In this document: piece after piece, positions 9,268 through 21,692 of the stretch | Numbering within the stretch: the stretch's first letter is position 1 | Layout of the letters: each line of letters starts with the position of its first letter | Origin: Caenorhabditis elegans | Taxonomy: Eukaryota > Nematoda > Chromadorea > Rhabditida > Rhabditidae | NCBI RefSeq assembly: GCF_000002985.6 | Contig: NC_003284.9 | Location: 15,252,001-15,316,000, forward strand | Direction: 5' to 3' | Length of the DNA stretch: 64,000 nt | The notes under the pieces: model-generated | The model's input: the letters and a program-made list of their open reading frames with translations, nothing else | What the model was told of the DNA's origin: nothing | Databases searched by the model: none | Translations under genes and position numbers: made by a program

Positions 9268-10720
9268 ACGAAACATTGACTTAATTTGAAAAATGAACTG
9301 CGATTGAAATAATTACGGTGATTAAAATGTGGTAATTTCTCTTTTTTTAGCTCTATATCTCAAGAAATCAAAGCAAATTGATAATTTTTCCTCGGAAGTT
9401 GTGATGCCAATATGAAACACCAGTGAAACCTCACATTTCAGGCTTCAAAGGTGGAGGAAGTCTTCTGAATGCATCCAATGACATCATTAACAGAATTTTA
9501 CAAAAAAGTAATTTTTCCAATTTTTTCGTATCTGAAGTTGCCAATACTTCGAACAATCTTTCTACCGATATAACCATAAATGTAGCTTTTCTGCCTCACA
9601 TCAGACGATACTTCTGACCTTATAACTAAATAAAAATGTGCATTTTTTGCAAACTGACATCAATTTCAGGATTATCACTACGGATATCCCTCTGTTAACA
9701 ACTCGAAAAGATTGAGTCAAAACGAAGTCAGAGGAGGCACTGAAAAAGTGCACCAGGTCATCTATTTCTGGTGTTTTGATAAATGCATGGCAAATTTTCT
9801 ACGTCATCATCTCCTGCTCATGTCATCATACGTTATTCTGGTGTACCCCAGACGTATTTCTAACTTTCTTGAGTTTCCAAGATTTCGTAATGTTTTCCAT
9901 TATCGCCATTTTCTTACGCATTTTTATTTTCACATCCATTTTTTAGTTTAATATATTGCTTTTCTGTTATTATTCCCATTCATTTGTAGGCTTCTTGACG
10001 CTTCGAGAAAGGTCTATTCAATGTGAACATGAAAATATTTTTCTGACTTTTAAAAACTGACTTTCAAATTTATATCCAAACAATTTGAAACACGTTTTCT
10101 TCAACTAACTCCTATTTTTTCAAAAAAAAATTCATCTTCAAACCCCGTAGTTGACAGGAAAATCAACAAGTATTGAGAAAGAGAAGACGTTGAAGCAATG
10201 ACACAGATATGATATAATCTTCTTTACCAAGACCCTCACTCACACTCATACATTGAGCCGAGCTGGTGGGAGCTCAATATAGATAAGCGGATATGTCTTG
10301 AGAGAAGCAAAAGCTGGAGATGCAGGAGAAGAAAACTATTACGGAATTTGAGTCGTCGTTTTTTTTTTTCAATTTTATTATACATATTTTTATTTTGTTG
10401 ACTCTTCTTTTTTATCAGCGGTTTTCATAATTTCTCGCTCGCGTTCATTTTTTTCTAGAATTTCCAAGTTACCGTATACCCTTTCAACCTGAAAAAAGCA
10501 TCTCTACCTCAAACTGTACCTTATTCTCTTATTCCTTGTTGATCGTATTTTGTTTAGTTGATTTTTTCGTCTTTAACCTTTTTTGTAAGCAACCCATCTT
10601 TTGCATTTTGCCCCCCTTGCTTCCTGTTCGCCAAATCAGACAAATAGTGATAGCAGTAACCGCCCTCAAATCGAACGATATCTTCATCGTCTACCTATGT
10701 ATATCCCGACGGAAATTTGT
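9268..10720. other. Intergenic, no confident gene
   Basis: A short open segment follows an acceptor-like TTTCAG near 9440 (GFKGGGSLLNASNDIINRIL) and another follows a TTTCAG near 9669, but no start, phase partner or family was found. At 10243-10269 ATTGAGC and GCTCAAT form a 7-bp hairpin around CGAGCTGGTGGGA. It is too short to call an RNA gene. Confidence 0.4.
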
Positions 10721-10742
10721 GTTTTTGCAGGAGGTGAACCGA
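10721..10742 (+). promoter_or_regulatory. Probable SL1 trans-splice acceptor and leader
   Basis: GTTTTTGCAG ends at 10730, twelve bases before an ATG that opens the first exon of the following gene, and no upstream donor exon is apparent. In C. elegans this arrangement usually marks spliced-leader addition. An unseen upstream exon is the alternative. Confidence 0.45.
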
Positions 10743-13700
10743 ATGCCAGTAGTGCGTCCGAATGTCACATCAGTCAGAGACAGAGTCGCGGCGATTGAGA
10801 AAAAGGAGTTGGTGGTTGTGGGAAAGGCAATTGAGAATACAGTAATACGGGCAAAGTATGAGCCAGATGTTCGCGGGGTTAATCGGTTTCGGCACTTTCA
10901 TACGTAAGTTTTAGGGATTGGTGTATGTTTTTCAAAACTCTTTGTTTATATGCTTCAGGAAAACGTATGAAGTTAAAAAAAAAATTGTAACATCTTCCAG
11001 TGATGATGTTTTTCTTTGAACTTAGATGATCTACAAAGTTCGCACTATATAATTTGTTCAACATTGCCACTAGAGCGTAGTCTTCACATTTGATAAATTT
11101 TCACTTTCACGCAAAACGTGGTTCCATAGCAAAGGTGTTCTAAATGAACTTACCGAAGTCAAAGCATGATCAGAAAATTTACAAAACGTTACAATTTTTA
11201 GTCGAGAAAACATTCAAAATGGAACTTTCAAACTAGTGGTGGGCAGCAAATTTTTTCGGCAATTCGAAATTGACGAAAATGTCTAATTTTAGAAAATATT
11301 CAATTTCCGATACATTTAATTCAAGCAGTTGTAGGTGAAAACTTAGTAACTGCTACTAATATGTACATCAGGAGTGACTTCAAACAATTTTTCCATTGAA
11401 GTGACTCACCCTTACTTGGCAAAAAAAAACAAAGAATAACTTTGAAAACTACACTCTTAAAAAAATATTTGGAATAAAAAGATTTCCAGATAGTGTAACG
11501 GAAGTGATGTTGAAAAAAGGCCAAGAGACCTTGAAAGTTGCTGGCGGATTCATCGATATCTGCAAAAATTCCAAAATGAATTTGGCAAACCTGTCGTTTG
11601 TAGATAACAAAGTTTTATTGCAATGGGGGGATAATGTTGAAATTCATTTTGTTAGCATGTTGCAATTTTCTTAATTTTCGAGTCTAAGAAATCACTTTGT
11701 ATTCAAATTTAAATTTTAAAGCACGCGGGTCTTTTTCTTTTTCTCTATGGAGTTTAATGGAAACCTTACGCCCACTAGATGGCTCTCATAAGCTAACCAC
11801 CCTTCATTTCTCCTCTCCCCCCCCCCCCCCTTTGCCCCCCACGTTTTGCTTGTTATTTCATGAGCATTCATGAGCATTTTGATACCTGAAAAGAATTAGT
11901 GGGTATTCAAAAGATCCTTGAATATTTTTCGGTGGTAAGGGTAAACAAGACGCTTGAGATTATCCTCAGCCAATCTGGTGCTATATCATCAGTTCCTTTT
12001 GGTATTCGATTTCACTCATTTCTTATCTGACTACTAACTTCAAATCGGATCTCGACGGATTTCCAAAAACTATTAATTTACTATTATATTAGATTTATAT
12101 AACATGATGAGGTGGGTACCATTACTAAAGATCTCTTGATTTCAAACGACTGTTGGTCTCGAAACCTATTGTTTGCCAAACATCATCAAGTTTAAATGTC
12201 CTTGGCATTTGTATATCCGTTTTAAAAAATGTACTAAAATGTTAACTAGAAAAAGGGAAGGAATTCATTCATACCTACAGTAAACAATCTCTCATATTTA
12301 TCATCCACTTGCAGACCGATTCCGGTGAGTGACGTCAGTCCAAACGGCTTCGGGAAAGAAACAACTGCAGCGGCAACACACCTTCCTTCTCTTGTCAATC
12401 CGTCGCAACAGTGAGTGAACTTTGATCAGTTCGGTTATTGCCGCCTTGCAAAAACACTATTTTTTGTGACTGTGATCATTCGAAAAATTCGAGAAAATAT
12501 GCCGCCTAACGTTTACCACTTTGCAGGGGTCTCCATGAAAACAAGGACGGAGGAAATGGAATGGAAAAAGGTAGGTCTCAGTGTGACCGGAATTTTATTA
12601 CCGAGCGTTTAATTACGGGCGGTTGATTGCGTTTTATTAGGTGTGAGTGCAAGAAAAGGAAATAATTTTCTATTTTCTCGAGACGACGAGGGAAACCTTT
12701 TGGACTTCCGTGAGGGATTACGTCACGATGTCTAGAAGACATAGGGCAGGCCCGGATGACACATGTGCTAATCGTTTGATTTGGCGGTGCGTCACGCTAA
12801 TGATATTGCGCAATTGGAAGCGGAAGTTGCGGGAAAATATCCAGGAAGCGAGTTGGAGGAGTAAAACGTGGGGGGTGGGGGATTTGTTCTTTTTTTTCAA
12901 ACATTTTTAAAGATGTCTAATAAGGATTTTCTGAGGAGTATTAAGTCGTAATGCTAACATTTGAAAATTCGGAGTTATTCAGTTTTTTTTCATTCATTGG
13001 GGTGTCTACAGATTAGTTTTATCCACGGAGATTATTTAAATACTCAAGGGATCAGTTATTTTTATTTTTTTCGGGAGAAAAAAATTGTAGTTTTATGTTT
13101 ATCTATGAGGAGTCTGGGGAGACCGCCAATAATAATAATAACAGTAATTGAAACAAACAAAAATGGGAAAATTTGTTTATAACTGTAACTATGGCAACTG
13201 TGAGCCTGCGATATTCTTTTTTGAATTCGAAATCGCGTTGTCCTTAGATTGTTAATGGATATTCCCAAAATTTTTACTATCGTTGATAAATTGGCTAACA
13301 ATGTATCCTATGAAAAGTCTTCAGCAGGTATGTATTTCAGTACTCTGTTCTGAAATTGAGTGCTATCTATAATAGGTGTGCAGTTTCACAAAATACATTT
13401 CAATAATTTTTCGTTGAAAAATTTATTCGAATATTTGTGGAAAAAATGTTGTTTTTTGTTGAATTGTAATTAAGTTTTAACGTTTGAATAAAAATTTGAA
13501 CATGTTTCTAACAAGGTTTTTCAAAAACGTGTGCTTTAGATATTGAAAAATGTTAAAAGTGTACTTCAAGCTATTTCAAACCTACTCTATGAATATTTGC
13601 TAGCTTGAAACGGAACAAAATGCACAATTTCAATATCTATACTTAAAATCAAAACGTTTTTATCTTCAGGAGCTCGAAAAAAGAAGAAAAATGTATCTCT

Positions 13701-15857
13701 CCCACAACTCAATCACACACCAGCACGATCAAAACCACGGAAAGCAGACGTGGCTGCTCAGAGTTTTTATCTAATGGAAGACATTTCAAAAGCCAAGACT
13801 TCATCTGAATCTGACAGTTCTCTGAAAAAGAGCTACTCAGGAGTTCGGCTAAATGATGCTTTGTCAGAGCAGCACAAGAACAATAGTTAGTTCATTTATT
13901 TTTTTTTTTCAAAAAATGTTTTACTTCAGGTCCCAAACGGACTTTCGCCTCACTTGGTCAACGTCAGAATGGGGTGATAATAAATCGACCAATGAAAAAT
14001 TCATTGGAAGTCGCCCTCCCACCACGGTATCACGAGACGATTAATATCAGCTCAGAATACATTTATCAACATTTTTTTTTCGTATTTCAGGTCAAAGTCT
14101 GCGCAAGACTTGGACGGTAGAGCAGACTCTAAAGCAGAAATATCACCACTTCCTACCAGCACCAGTTTCGCCCTCGAATCATCGCGAAGTTCTAAAGACA
14201 TGGCAACGCAAACTGTAAGTTGGAGTGTAGTTACTATTTTCAAATAGGTAGTTGACTGCAAAATTTTCAGAGTAAAAAGCACGTTTCTACAGCAAGCGTT
14301 GAATTTTTAAACTGTGTAAGGTCCACCCAAACCGATTCAGTGCCGATTGTGATAAATTCGAGGAGGAAGAGTGAGGTTCCACCGAGTCTACAAGATGTAG
14401 GTTATAAATGCCGTTATACTTTATTTGAAATTGAAATCGTGATTCTTGCAATAGTTATATTGTAAAATAGAAACATGGACTTAACAAATTCTTAAATTTG
14501 ACATAAAGCGAAAATTGCAAAATGTATGTTTAGTGTACTTTTTTAAGGTCTTCCTCAATTTTTTGTTGTATAAAACTAAAATTCTAAAGATGCCTGCCTA
14601 AAAAAAGTAGGAAAGTAAAATATCCTATTGGGATTCAAACTTTCGCTTTTAAAAAAATATGTTCGCTACTTTCAGCACACGATGTACATATTTAATCAAT
14701 TTCCTTACTCAGGACACTTTTCCAATATGTTAAGACTTTTTTGATCATTTGAACATTCAATGTTTCTGTGCTTTCCGAAAAAAAAAAACTCTATCTGAGC
14801 CATTACTAGGTTGAATCCTTAAACCACCGTCAAATGAACTTTCTCCGCAAAAACCAAATATCCAACAAAAAAGTCACAGGTTTTCATCATATGTGTCTTT
14901 AATCTTTCTCGTCACTCATTGCTGATGTAATTATAAAAGCTAAAAATGTGAACTAGAAAAGGAAATTCGAGGAAAACAAGGTCACGTTTGAAAATGAAAT
15001 TCTAAAGCTGGAGTGTCTTTTTTTTGAGCTAGTAAGTAGGGAGTTTGTTACGTAAAAAGAAAACTACGCTCGGGATTGTTAAATTTTCACTACGGCCACT
15101 CAATGTACATAGATGAATGTTAATATGAGTGTTTCAAAAAGTAATTTACTAATATCAGTTGACATTAAATTTTCTGTAGATAATATTTAATTGAAGTTCA
15201 AAAAATAACGAATGAACATCTGATTTCACACATTTAACACAGTTAAACTTAATTATTTATGTTGTATTTAAAATCAGGATAGCTCAGTCGGTAGTGGTGG
15301 CCGCTAGCAATCTGGAGGTCACGAGTTTAAGTCCGGTCTCACCCCCTAGGCTCACCCAGCCTCTATTGTGAGGTGGAGCAATCCACGACTGGATTATCGG
15401 CCACAGTCTCCGGCTAGGCCGTGGTTTAAATTATAGCCCAGTGGAATCACCACCAGGCAGTGTACCTGAATTCCAGATCCGCAGTGCATAGCGTTTGAAG
15501 AACGGATCGTCATTTAATCCTTTTTTTTTAATCTAAAAACATTTAATTTTAGCTGTTTCTTTTGAAGCTTTATTGTTCATTACAGCCAATCTTAATTGTT
15601 TTCTTCAGATTGAGGAACGTGAAGCACTGCTCGAAGTCATTGAAGATGCTCTTGGCGAGACATTCGACCGCTACTCGCGCGTCCGAACCAACCAGATAAT
15701 TGCGAATAGCGCTCGAAAACAGGCACAAATCTGGCGAGACGTCAAGGATTTTCTCGGATGTAATTTGTTCCCGTCTGCAATTCAAATGGCAAACAAGAGC
15801 GCAACCAGGAGTAAAACAGCCGCCGAAATAGTAGCCAGCATCAAGATGTATCCATGA
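10743..15857 (+). CDS. Unrecognised eight-exon gene, 370 residues
   Basis: Exons 10743-10903, 12315-12410, 12537-12580, 13670-13885, 13930-14026, 14091-14214, 14271-14396 and 15609-15857 join in frame at every junction (1113 bases). The N terminus (MPVVRPNVTSVRDRVAAIEK) is predicted helical. The middle is long, low-complexity and basic/Ser-rich (ARKKKKNVSLPQL, SSESDSSLKKS, RPMKNSLEVALPPR). The C-terminal exon is compact and helical (ALLEVIEDALGETFDRYSR, then QAQIWRDVKDFLGCNLFPSA) and is the best candidate for a folded domain. I do not recognise a family. A mostly disordered protein with a C-terminal helical domain fits a scaffold or cytoskeletal role, but nothing in the sequence proves one. 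The last intron (1.2 kb) contains a tRNA-derived SINE. It is convergent with kin-20. Confidence 0.8.
15275..15530 (+). mobile_element. tRNA-derived SINE-like repeat, copy 1
   Basis: The head CAGGATAGCTCAGTCGGTAG matches a tRNA A box, and CACGAGTTTAAGTCCGGTCT 45 bases on matches a B box. An unrelated body follows (GTGGAGCAATCCACGACTGG, GGCAGTGTACCTGAATTCCA) and then a tail ATTTAATCC plus a T run. A 240-base homologous copy lies inverted at 51428-51689. It sits in the last intron of the preceding gene, same strand. Confidence 0.75.
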
Positions 15858-17656
15858 TTACCTGTATAACTGTAAATAATCAGATTAAAATGTTAACATA
15901 TTGTATTAGGGAAGGTTGTGAATATTTTGCAAATGTCAGATGTTTTGGAAAAAAAATGTTATTCGTATACTGTTTATAAATAGAAAAAAATTATTAGGAT
16001 CTTAAATGTGGAATAGCGTTGGATTTGTTACTTTAAAAATGCTAAAGTTATCTTAAAACTGAATAATTAAAATATCAAGATAAAATGTTTTGAAAAATTT
16101 TCAAACGTTTGTCATATCACCGGTCTAGAGATTGTAGTCAGTTGAAAAACCAATGCATCTCGAGGCCCAAGGGAACGGGCGCGCGAAAAACCATTTTGTG
16201 TCGATTTATAAAGCGTTCCGTAAATCCACACAAATCGGCTCTTCCCGCAACCCCGCCCATTGGGAAACATCCCAAGATGTCTGTGTTTCTGCAACTGATA
16301 CCACTCTCTGAACCGGTAGTAGTAGGTAAAAATTAGGAAAACAGCAATATTTGAATTTACATGGATTTTATTAAATACTCTTGCACTTGTGTAGTTGATG
16401 CAACAATTTTTTTCAAATGATGTGTTTTTTACAAAACAAGGCCATTGCAATCTATTAACAATTTTCGTATTCTTACTGTAATATAGAATTTATATGTTCT
16501 TATGTATGTTGTTGTTTTTTTTTCAAATTTGACCCATCCCCTTAAATGTTCACTTCCGCCCAACCTGTGTAGTGTGCTCTCATACATTTGCTCAACATAT
16601 AAAATGCTTGCTTGAAAAAAATTGTTTTTTTTTTTGAAATCATTTGAACAACAAAAAAATAGAAGGATAAGGAATTAAAGAAAATGACAAAACATACATT
16701 TTACCAGTCTGCAAAAATAAAAGGTGAACTTTTGTGAGAAGAAAGGAATTGGGACGGGGCGAGGGGGGATTGAGGGGATCAAGTTTGATACAGTAGGTCT
16801 CTTCACCCGCAGAAGCGACGTTTGAGAATTAAAAAAACACCATATTAATCAATAATTTTCAAAAAAAGTGTAAAAAGGAAAAAGTAAAATTAAAAAGGAC
16901 ACATTTACGACACACGGCATTGCCAAGAATTGGTTTTTTTTTTTGGAAACGTTCTGCGCAAAAAGGAATGATTGAGGGGGGAAAATTAGAAAAAAGTGGT
17001 AGTTACATTACTGTTTCCTAAATCACAATATAATGAGGTAAGTTATATATATATATATATATATTATATGTATATATATATATATTCTTTTAATTGCGAC
17101 AGATTGAGTGAGAGTGAGAGAGAGAGAGAGGTTGAGGGGAGCGAGTGAGAGAAAAAAAGAAACAGTGAGAAAGGTAAGAGAGATAGTCCGAAAAGGATGA
17201 AGGCAGTTTTTTATTCAAAATCCTATGATCTAGTATATTGTATTCATAATATGAAAAGAAGTAAACGATGAATTGGAAAAATTAGAAAAAAAGTTCAAAA
17301 AACCCAAACTCGTAAGAGAAAGAGACGATTGTTAAGCTGGAACAATTAAGAAGACAAAAAAAAGTCAAAAAAGTAAAAATATACATCCGAAAAAACTGAG
17401 ACAAAGATCAATGACAGAGCGAGGAAAATGAACAGAGAGAAATGGAAGAAAACGTTGCAAGTGAAATACTAGAAACAGGTTGTTGTTGTTGTTGTTGTTT
17501 TTAAGAAAACAACAAAAAAACACAGAGGAAAAAAAGAGACAGGAAGGAGGAGAAAAGGAAGAGGCAAATGAAACATGAATAGTATCACAAAACGGGGGTA
17601 AGAAATGAGATATTAAAGAGGAAATGGAGCACAAACTTGAAAAGGAGATGATACAA
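15858..17656. other. Convergent 3' region with simple repeats
   Basis: Lies between two convergent stop codons. It holds an (AT)n tract at 17045-17086, a GA-rich tract at 17101-17160 and several A runs. TTTATT at 17210-17215 gives AATAAA on the minus strand and could serve kin-20. No gene seen. Confidence 0.5.
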
Positions 17657-20600
17657 TTAATGTCGACGTTGATTTGGTACCGCTTGCTGGAAATTGTTCC
17701 GAGCCTCCAGACTTTCGTTGTAGAATCTGCAAAATTGAAATTCTGGAATCAAAGTTGCTCGAGTACGGTGAGTGCAGGGAATTTGAAAATTGTAATTTAA
17801 ATTTTTAAAAAATAACAATTTGAATTTTCCAATTACGAGATTTTCAACAAAGGAAAACACAGGGAAAACAAAAAAAAAACTAAATTTTCGTGAAAAATTG
17901 AGGCATTTTTTTCAAAACAGATAAGTACATTACTCGTTGGGGAATATTAAGTGAACTTTTCAAAGTTTTGGGTTGAAAATGTTGCAAAAGTGAAGTAACA
18001 CCATTGGGAGAATTGTTAAAAACCACTTCTATGGTGCCAAAAAAAACCAAATATCGTAGTAAAACTTTTCGGAAAATTTTTTGAAAAATATTTATTGACA
18101 GTCAAAAAGTGGCAATTCGTAAGTTTTTCCACTTTTAAAATTTCCAAAACTAGAGCACTGTCGCATTCTTGAATCCCTACAATTCACAAGTAATAATTTA
18201 GGCCATAAAATTCGGAGCAAAAATTTTTTTCTGATCCGCCGTTTTCAAAAAAGCGGCAAGACCTGGGGCAAATGCCACTTTGGAACTGTCAATAAAAGAA
18301 TTTTCAATATCCTTTTTTGAAACGTTTTACTATGATATTTGGCAATTTTGGCATTGTATTATAGGAGTGGTTTTTTATCAATTTCTGCTCCCATTTTCTT
18401 ACTGGCGCTTTTCCACCTTTAAAACGAAAAAGTGTACGTGTTCAAAAATATTCCAAAAAACCAAGATATGGGCGGAGCTTTATATAGGAAAAAATTTGAA
18501 GATATTTTTTTTGCTGTATGCAAGACTAATTTGTTTTTAGTTACTAGAGATATTTTTCGATTTTTTCAAAATTAAAAAAAAGTCAAAAATCCAAATTAGT
18601 GATTGGTTAAAACGGGTGCAAATTGGAAACGTGCGGTGGTGGTGGTGCTCAACTCTTACCTCTGGCAGTTCAAATCTATTCTTAGGATAGTATGTTTTTA
18701 TTTGGATTTTCAGACACACAATGCGATCAGTTTCAGTTGCGACGAAATCTGTAAAAACACAAAGCGTGTCAGTAGTTTTGTATTATTTGGTGAATGTAGA
18801 AAAATGAAAGCAAAGTACACCGCTAGTTTACCGGTTATTCGTTCAAAAGCATTATCATCTAGCCACTACATACTATTTGTTTCACTCGTCGGTTTAGCAA
18901 CATCACAGTGACGAGACACCAACGGAAATAAGCTATAGTTTATGAAAAAATGATGAAATCAAAATTCTAAGCAAGAAAGAAAACAGCTTGAAATATTAAA
19001 ATTAAAATAGCAGAAAGAAGAAGTACAAAACAACAAAGAAAAATACACACACACACATCACAACAGAACGTGTGTGAGAAACCTTTTTTTGAGGGGAATT
19101 TGAGTTAAAATGGCAAGTCAAATCTGGAAAAATTAGGGGATTGCCTTCGTTTTCTTCTCCATTTTCTATATTTTTTTGTTTCAAAATCTTTGCAAATCAA
19201 TAGAAAAATCAATAGGAAACACTCACTTGTATGTATTCCAGTCAAACACGTAGTCATAGCAAAACTGTTGCCGATGGAATAACGTGCGGAACAAATTTCT
19301 CAAATAACCATAATCAGGCTGCTCTTCAAATCCAAGACTACGGCAATAGTTGAGGTACTGGGCAAACGCCTCGGGGTAGCCAGCGCACAGGTCGTCAACT
19401 CGCGTCGAAATCTTCTTCTCTGATATCAGCTCATACTTTTGCCGCTTTGTGACAGCTTTTAGTCCCTGCCACGGGAGAGTTCCACGATTAAAGTACATAA
19501 ACACGTAGCCAAGAGACTCAATGTCGTCTCTTCGTGATTGTTCTGAAAAAAAAACAAATTGATTCAAAGTTGTATGAATGCACGTGGTGTCAGCGTGCCC
19601 CATTTTGGTTTGATCTACGTAGATCTTCGGAAAATGCGGGAGAAGAGACGCAGGCTTCTCAACTGATTTCTCATGGTTAAGAGCCTGCTGACGTCACATT
19701 TTTTGGGCAAAAAATTCCCCCATTTTTAGTAGATCAAACCGTAATGGGACAACCTAACCCCACGTGTGAATGGGCGAATAATGGATTATTCTTTGGGTTG
19801 GAAGAAATGGTTATCAAATTTTCAAAAAAAAATTATAGGATCATGATTTTTACTGTTACTGTAAAAATATTGCGTTTCATTTTTAAAGGTGGAGCAGCGC
19901 TAGAGGGGATTTTTGCTAAATAAACTTATAATGTTCCAAAACGACCGAATATCATAACAAAACACTTCAAAAAATTTTAGATTTTTTTTAAATTTTCTGG
20001 TCAAAGTTTTGGCAAATTGCCAAAGTTTTTGAAACACACATAAGCTTTTGAGGAAATTCAAAGAAATGTCGCAATAATTACAACAAATTTAAATTATAAA
20101 AAATGTAGGAAAATGTGTTTTTGGTCGACTTTCAAAATTATGAGTGGTAAAAACTAAGTATTTGTCACTTTTTGACTGTAAATAAAAAATTTTCAAATTT
20201 TTTTTTGAAAAGTTTTATTTTGTTATTCGCTCATTTCGGCTCCATAGGAGTAGTTTTTAACACTTTCCCCACTGGTGCTACTCCACCTTTGAAGTGCTTC
20301 ACTGTTAATGCAACTTCAAAAACATACCAATTCCTCGATGAGTATTTATACTGGCGTATCTTGCAGTTCCAGTTAGATTCTTATTTTCCCGATATGCGAT
20401 ATGTTGATGTTTGCTATCACGATAGCGTTTCGCTAGTCCAAAATCAATAATCTGCAAAAAAAGGCACAACATAGTAGGCTGGCTAATCCCTCACAAAAGA
20501 AAAACTTACATAGACCAGATTTCCTCGCTTTCCAAGACCCATCAAAAAGTTATCCGGCTTAATATCGCGATGAATGTAATCTCGGCAATGAATAAATTCC

Positions 20601-21692
20601 ACACGAGACAACATTTGATCGGCAAGCAGCAGGACGGTTTTCAGCGAGAATTTTCGTTGGCAAAAGTTGAACAGATCCTCGAGTGAAGGGCCTAGTAACT
20701 CCATCACCATAACGTTGTAGTCACCTTCCTGCCCGCACCACCGAATCTCTGGAATTCCAATGCCTCCGAGCATTATGCGGTAGAGCCGTGATTCAATGTG
20801 CAGCTGAGGGTGTTTGGATTTGACACATTCCAGCTTCACCGCCACTTCTTCATTTGTTTGAATATTTTGACCCAAGTAGATGTCACCGAACGAGCCGCTT
20901 CCGATTTTGCGACCGAGGCGGAAACGATTGCCGACACGAAGTTCCATCTCCGCTGAAAATTTGAATATATATTATTCACAATTCATAAATCTGGTATTGT
21001 GAATTTTGCACTTTAGATTTCAAATCGCTCTGACATTGACGTAAAGCGCATTTTACTACCTGACTACTGGCGCGATTAAAATCAAGTTTTTTTTTGTTCG
21101 AAAAGCCTTTCACTTTTCATGACCTTTTGCCAAGCCACCCCGCTTATTCACCTTTCTTGTGCACTAATGGCTGCGGAACTGGAGGTATCTGCTGTGTCGC
21201 CAAAAAATGTGATAATAGCGTTGGATCAAGCGTTAAAGCCAACGACACAAATTGTGCATGAGAAGATGCTAGCTGTGCCTGAGCCAACGCTGCTATTGTA
21301 TTCGGGTCTATGGGCGGCCAATTGAATCCAGACTGTTGTGTGAACATTGTGGGGTCTATTTGGGGTTGAGTTGGATGTGGTATTTGAGAAGGTTGAGCTT
21401 GTTGTAATAGAGGAGGTTGTTGGTGTTGCTGTATAGGTGGAGGTATGACTGGAAAATTATGGAGCAGCCGTGGCTGATGGTGTTCTCCGTGTGCTTGCGC
21501 CATCAACAGAGGGTGCCTATTCATTTCCTCTGGCCCGCTGCCAGATGGTAATAATAGGGCCTCTGGGCCACCGATCACCGCCGTTTCACCGGGATTATGA
21601 CTGTTCGTGGCTGGTTCGGTGGTGTCCATCGGTGTGCTCGTGTTGTTGTGCCAGGTTGCTGCAGCGGCGGCATCATTTGACATTGTCGCCAT
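17657..21692 (-). CDS. kin-20: Casein kinase 1 delta/epsilon-type protein kinase
   Basis: Five exons, 21692-21152, 20952-20510, 20451-20328, 19542-19227 and 17726-17657, join in frame to 1494 bases, 497 residues. Residues 1-182 are an Ala/Gln/Pro-rich extension. The kinase domain starts near residue 190 with the loop [11 protein letters not shown], the VAVKLE lysine, [21 protein letters not shown], and the CK1-specific [11 protein letters not shown] in place of APE. It ends with FDWN. CK1 delta/epsilon (Doubletime) kinases phosphorylate primed Ser/Thr sites on PERIOD-type proteins; in C. elegans kin-20 acts in the heterochronic pathway with lin-42. The tail after the kinase fold is only about 25 residues, lacking the long autoinhibitory tail of vertebrate CK1 delta. 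SINTH is followed by RGIE where CK1 enzymes normally have LGIE. The frame stays open upstream of the ATG to the acceptor at 21728, so longer isoforms are possible. Confidence 0.93.
17991..18420. repeat. MITE family A copy in a kin-20 intron
   Basis: The right end ACTGGCGCTTTTCCACCTTT is intact. The left end (AAGTGAAGTAACACCATTGG) is diverged. Internal landmarks match the other family A copies. Confidence 0.65.
18733..18748 (-). other. Candidate alternative terminal exon of kin-20
   Basis: On the minus strand CTTTGTGTTTTTACAG ends at 18749 and is followed by ATTTCGTCGCAACTGA. Joined to the donor of the exon ending at 19227 (phase 2) it codes K-FRRN and stops at 18733. AATAAA follows 31 bases later (18702-18697). 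A strong acceptor, matching phase and a well-placed poly(A) signal together suggest a shorter-tailed isoform. No transcript evidence. Confidence 0.4.
19581..19766. mobile_element. Palindromic MITE family B in a kin-20 intron, 6-bp target duplication
   Basis: CACGTGGTGTCAGCGTGCCC to ..CCCCACGTG, with GATCTACGTAGATCTTC and TAGATCAAACCGTAATGGGA inside. TGAATG flanks both ends (19575-19580 and 19767-19772). Confidence 0.8.
19885..20290. repeat. MITE family A, complete copy in a kin-20 intron
   Basis: Terminal inverted repeats AAAGGTGGAGCAGCGCTAGA and ..CTGGTGCTACTCCACCTTT. 406 bp, no ORF. Confidence 0.8.

Noticed and set aside
9423..9951. Short open segments after TTTCAG acceptors near 9.4 and 9.67 kb
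   Set aside because: No start, no compatible donor and no recognisable family. Not strong enough to call a gene.
10243..10269. Possible microRNA hairpin
   Set aside because: The stem is only 7 bp. Animal pre-miRNA stems are around 22 bp or longer.
12647..12910. 87-codon open frame in an intron of the 10.7-15.9 kb gene
   Set aside because: The flanking exons join in phase without it, and no splice sites frame it. Likely chance.
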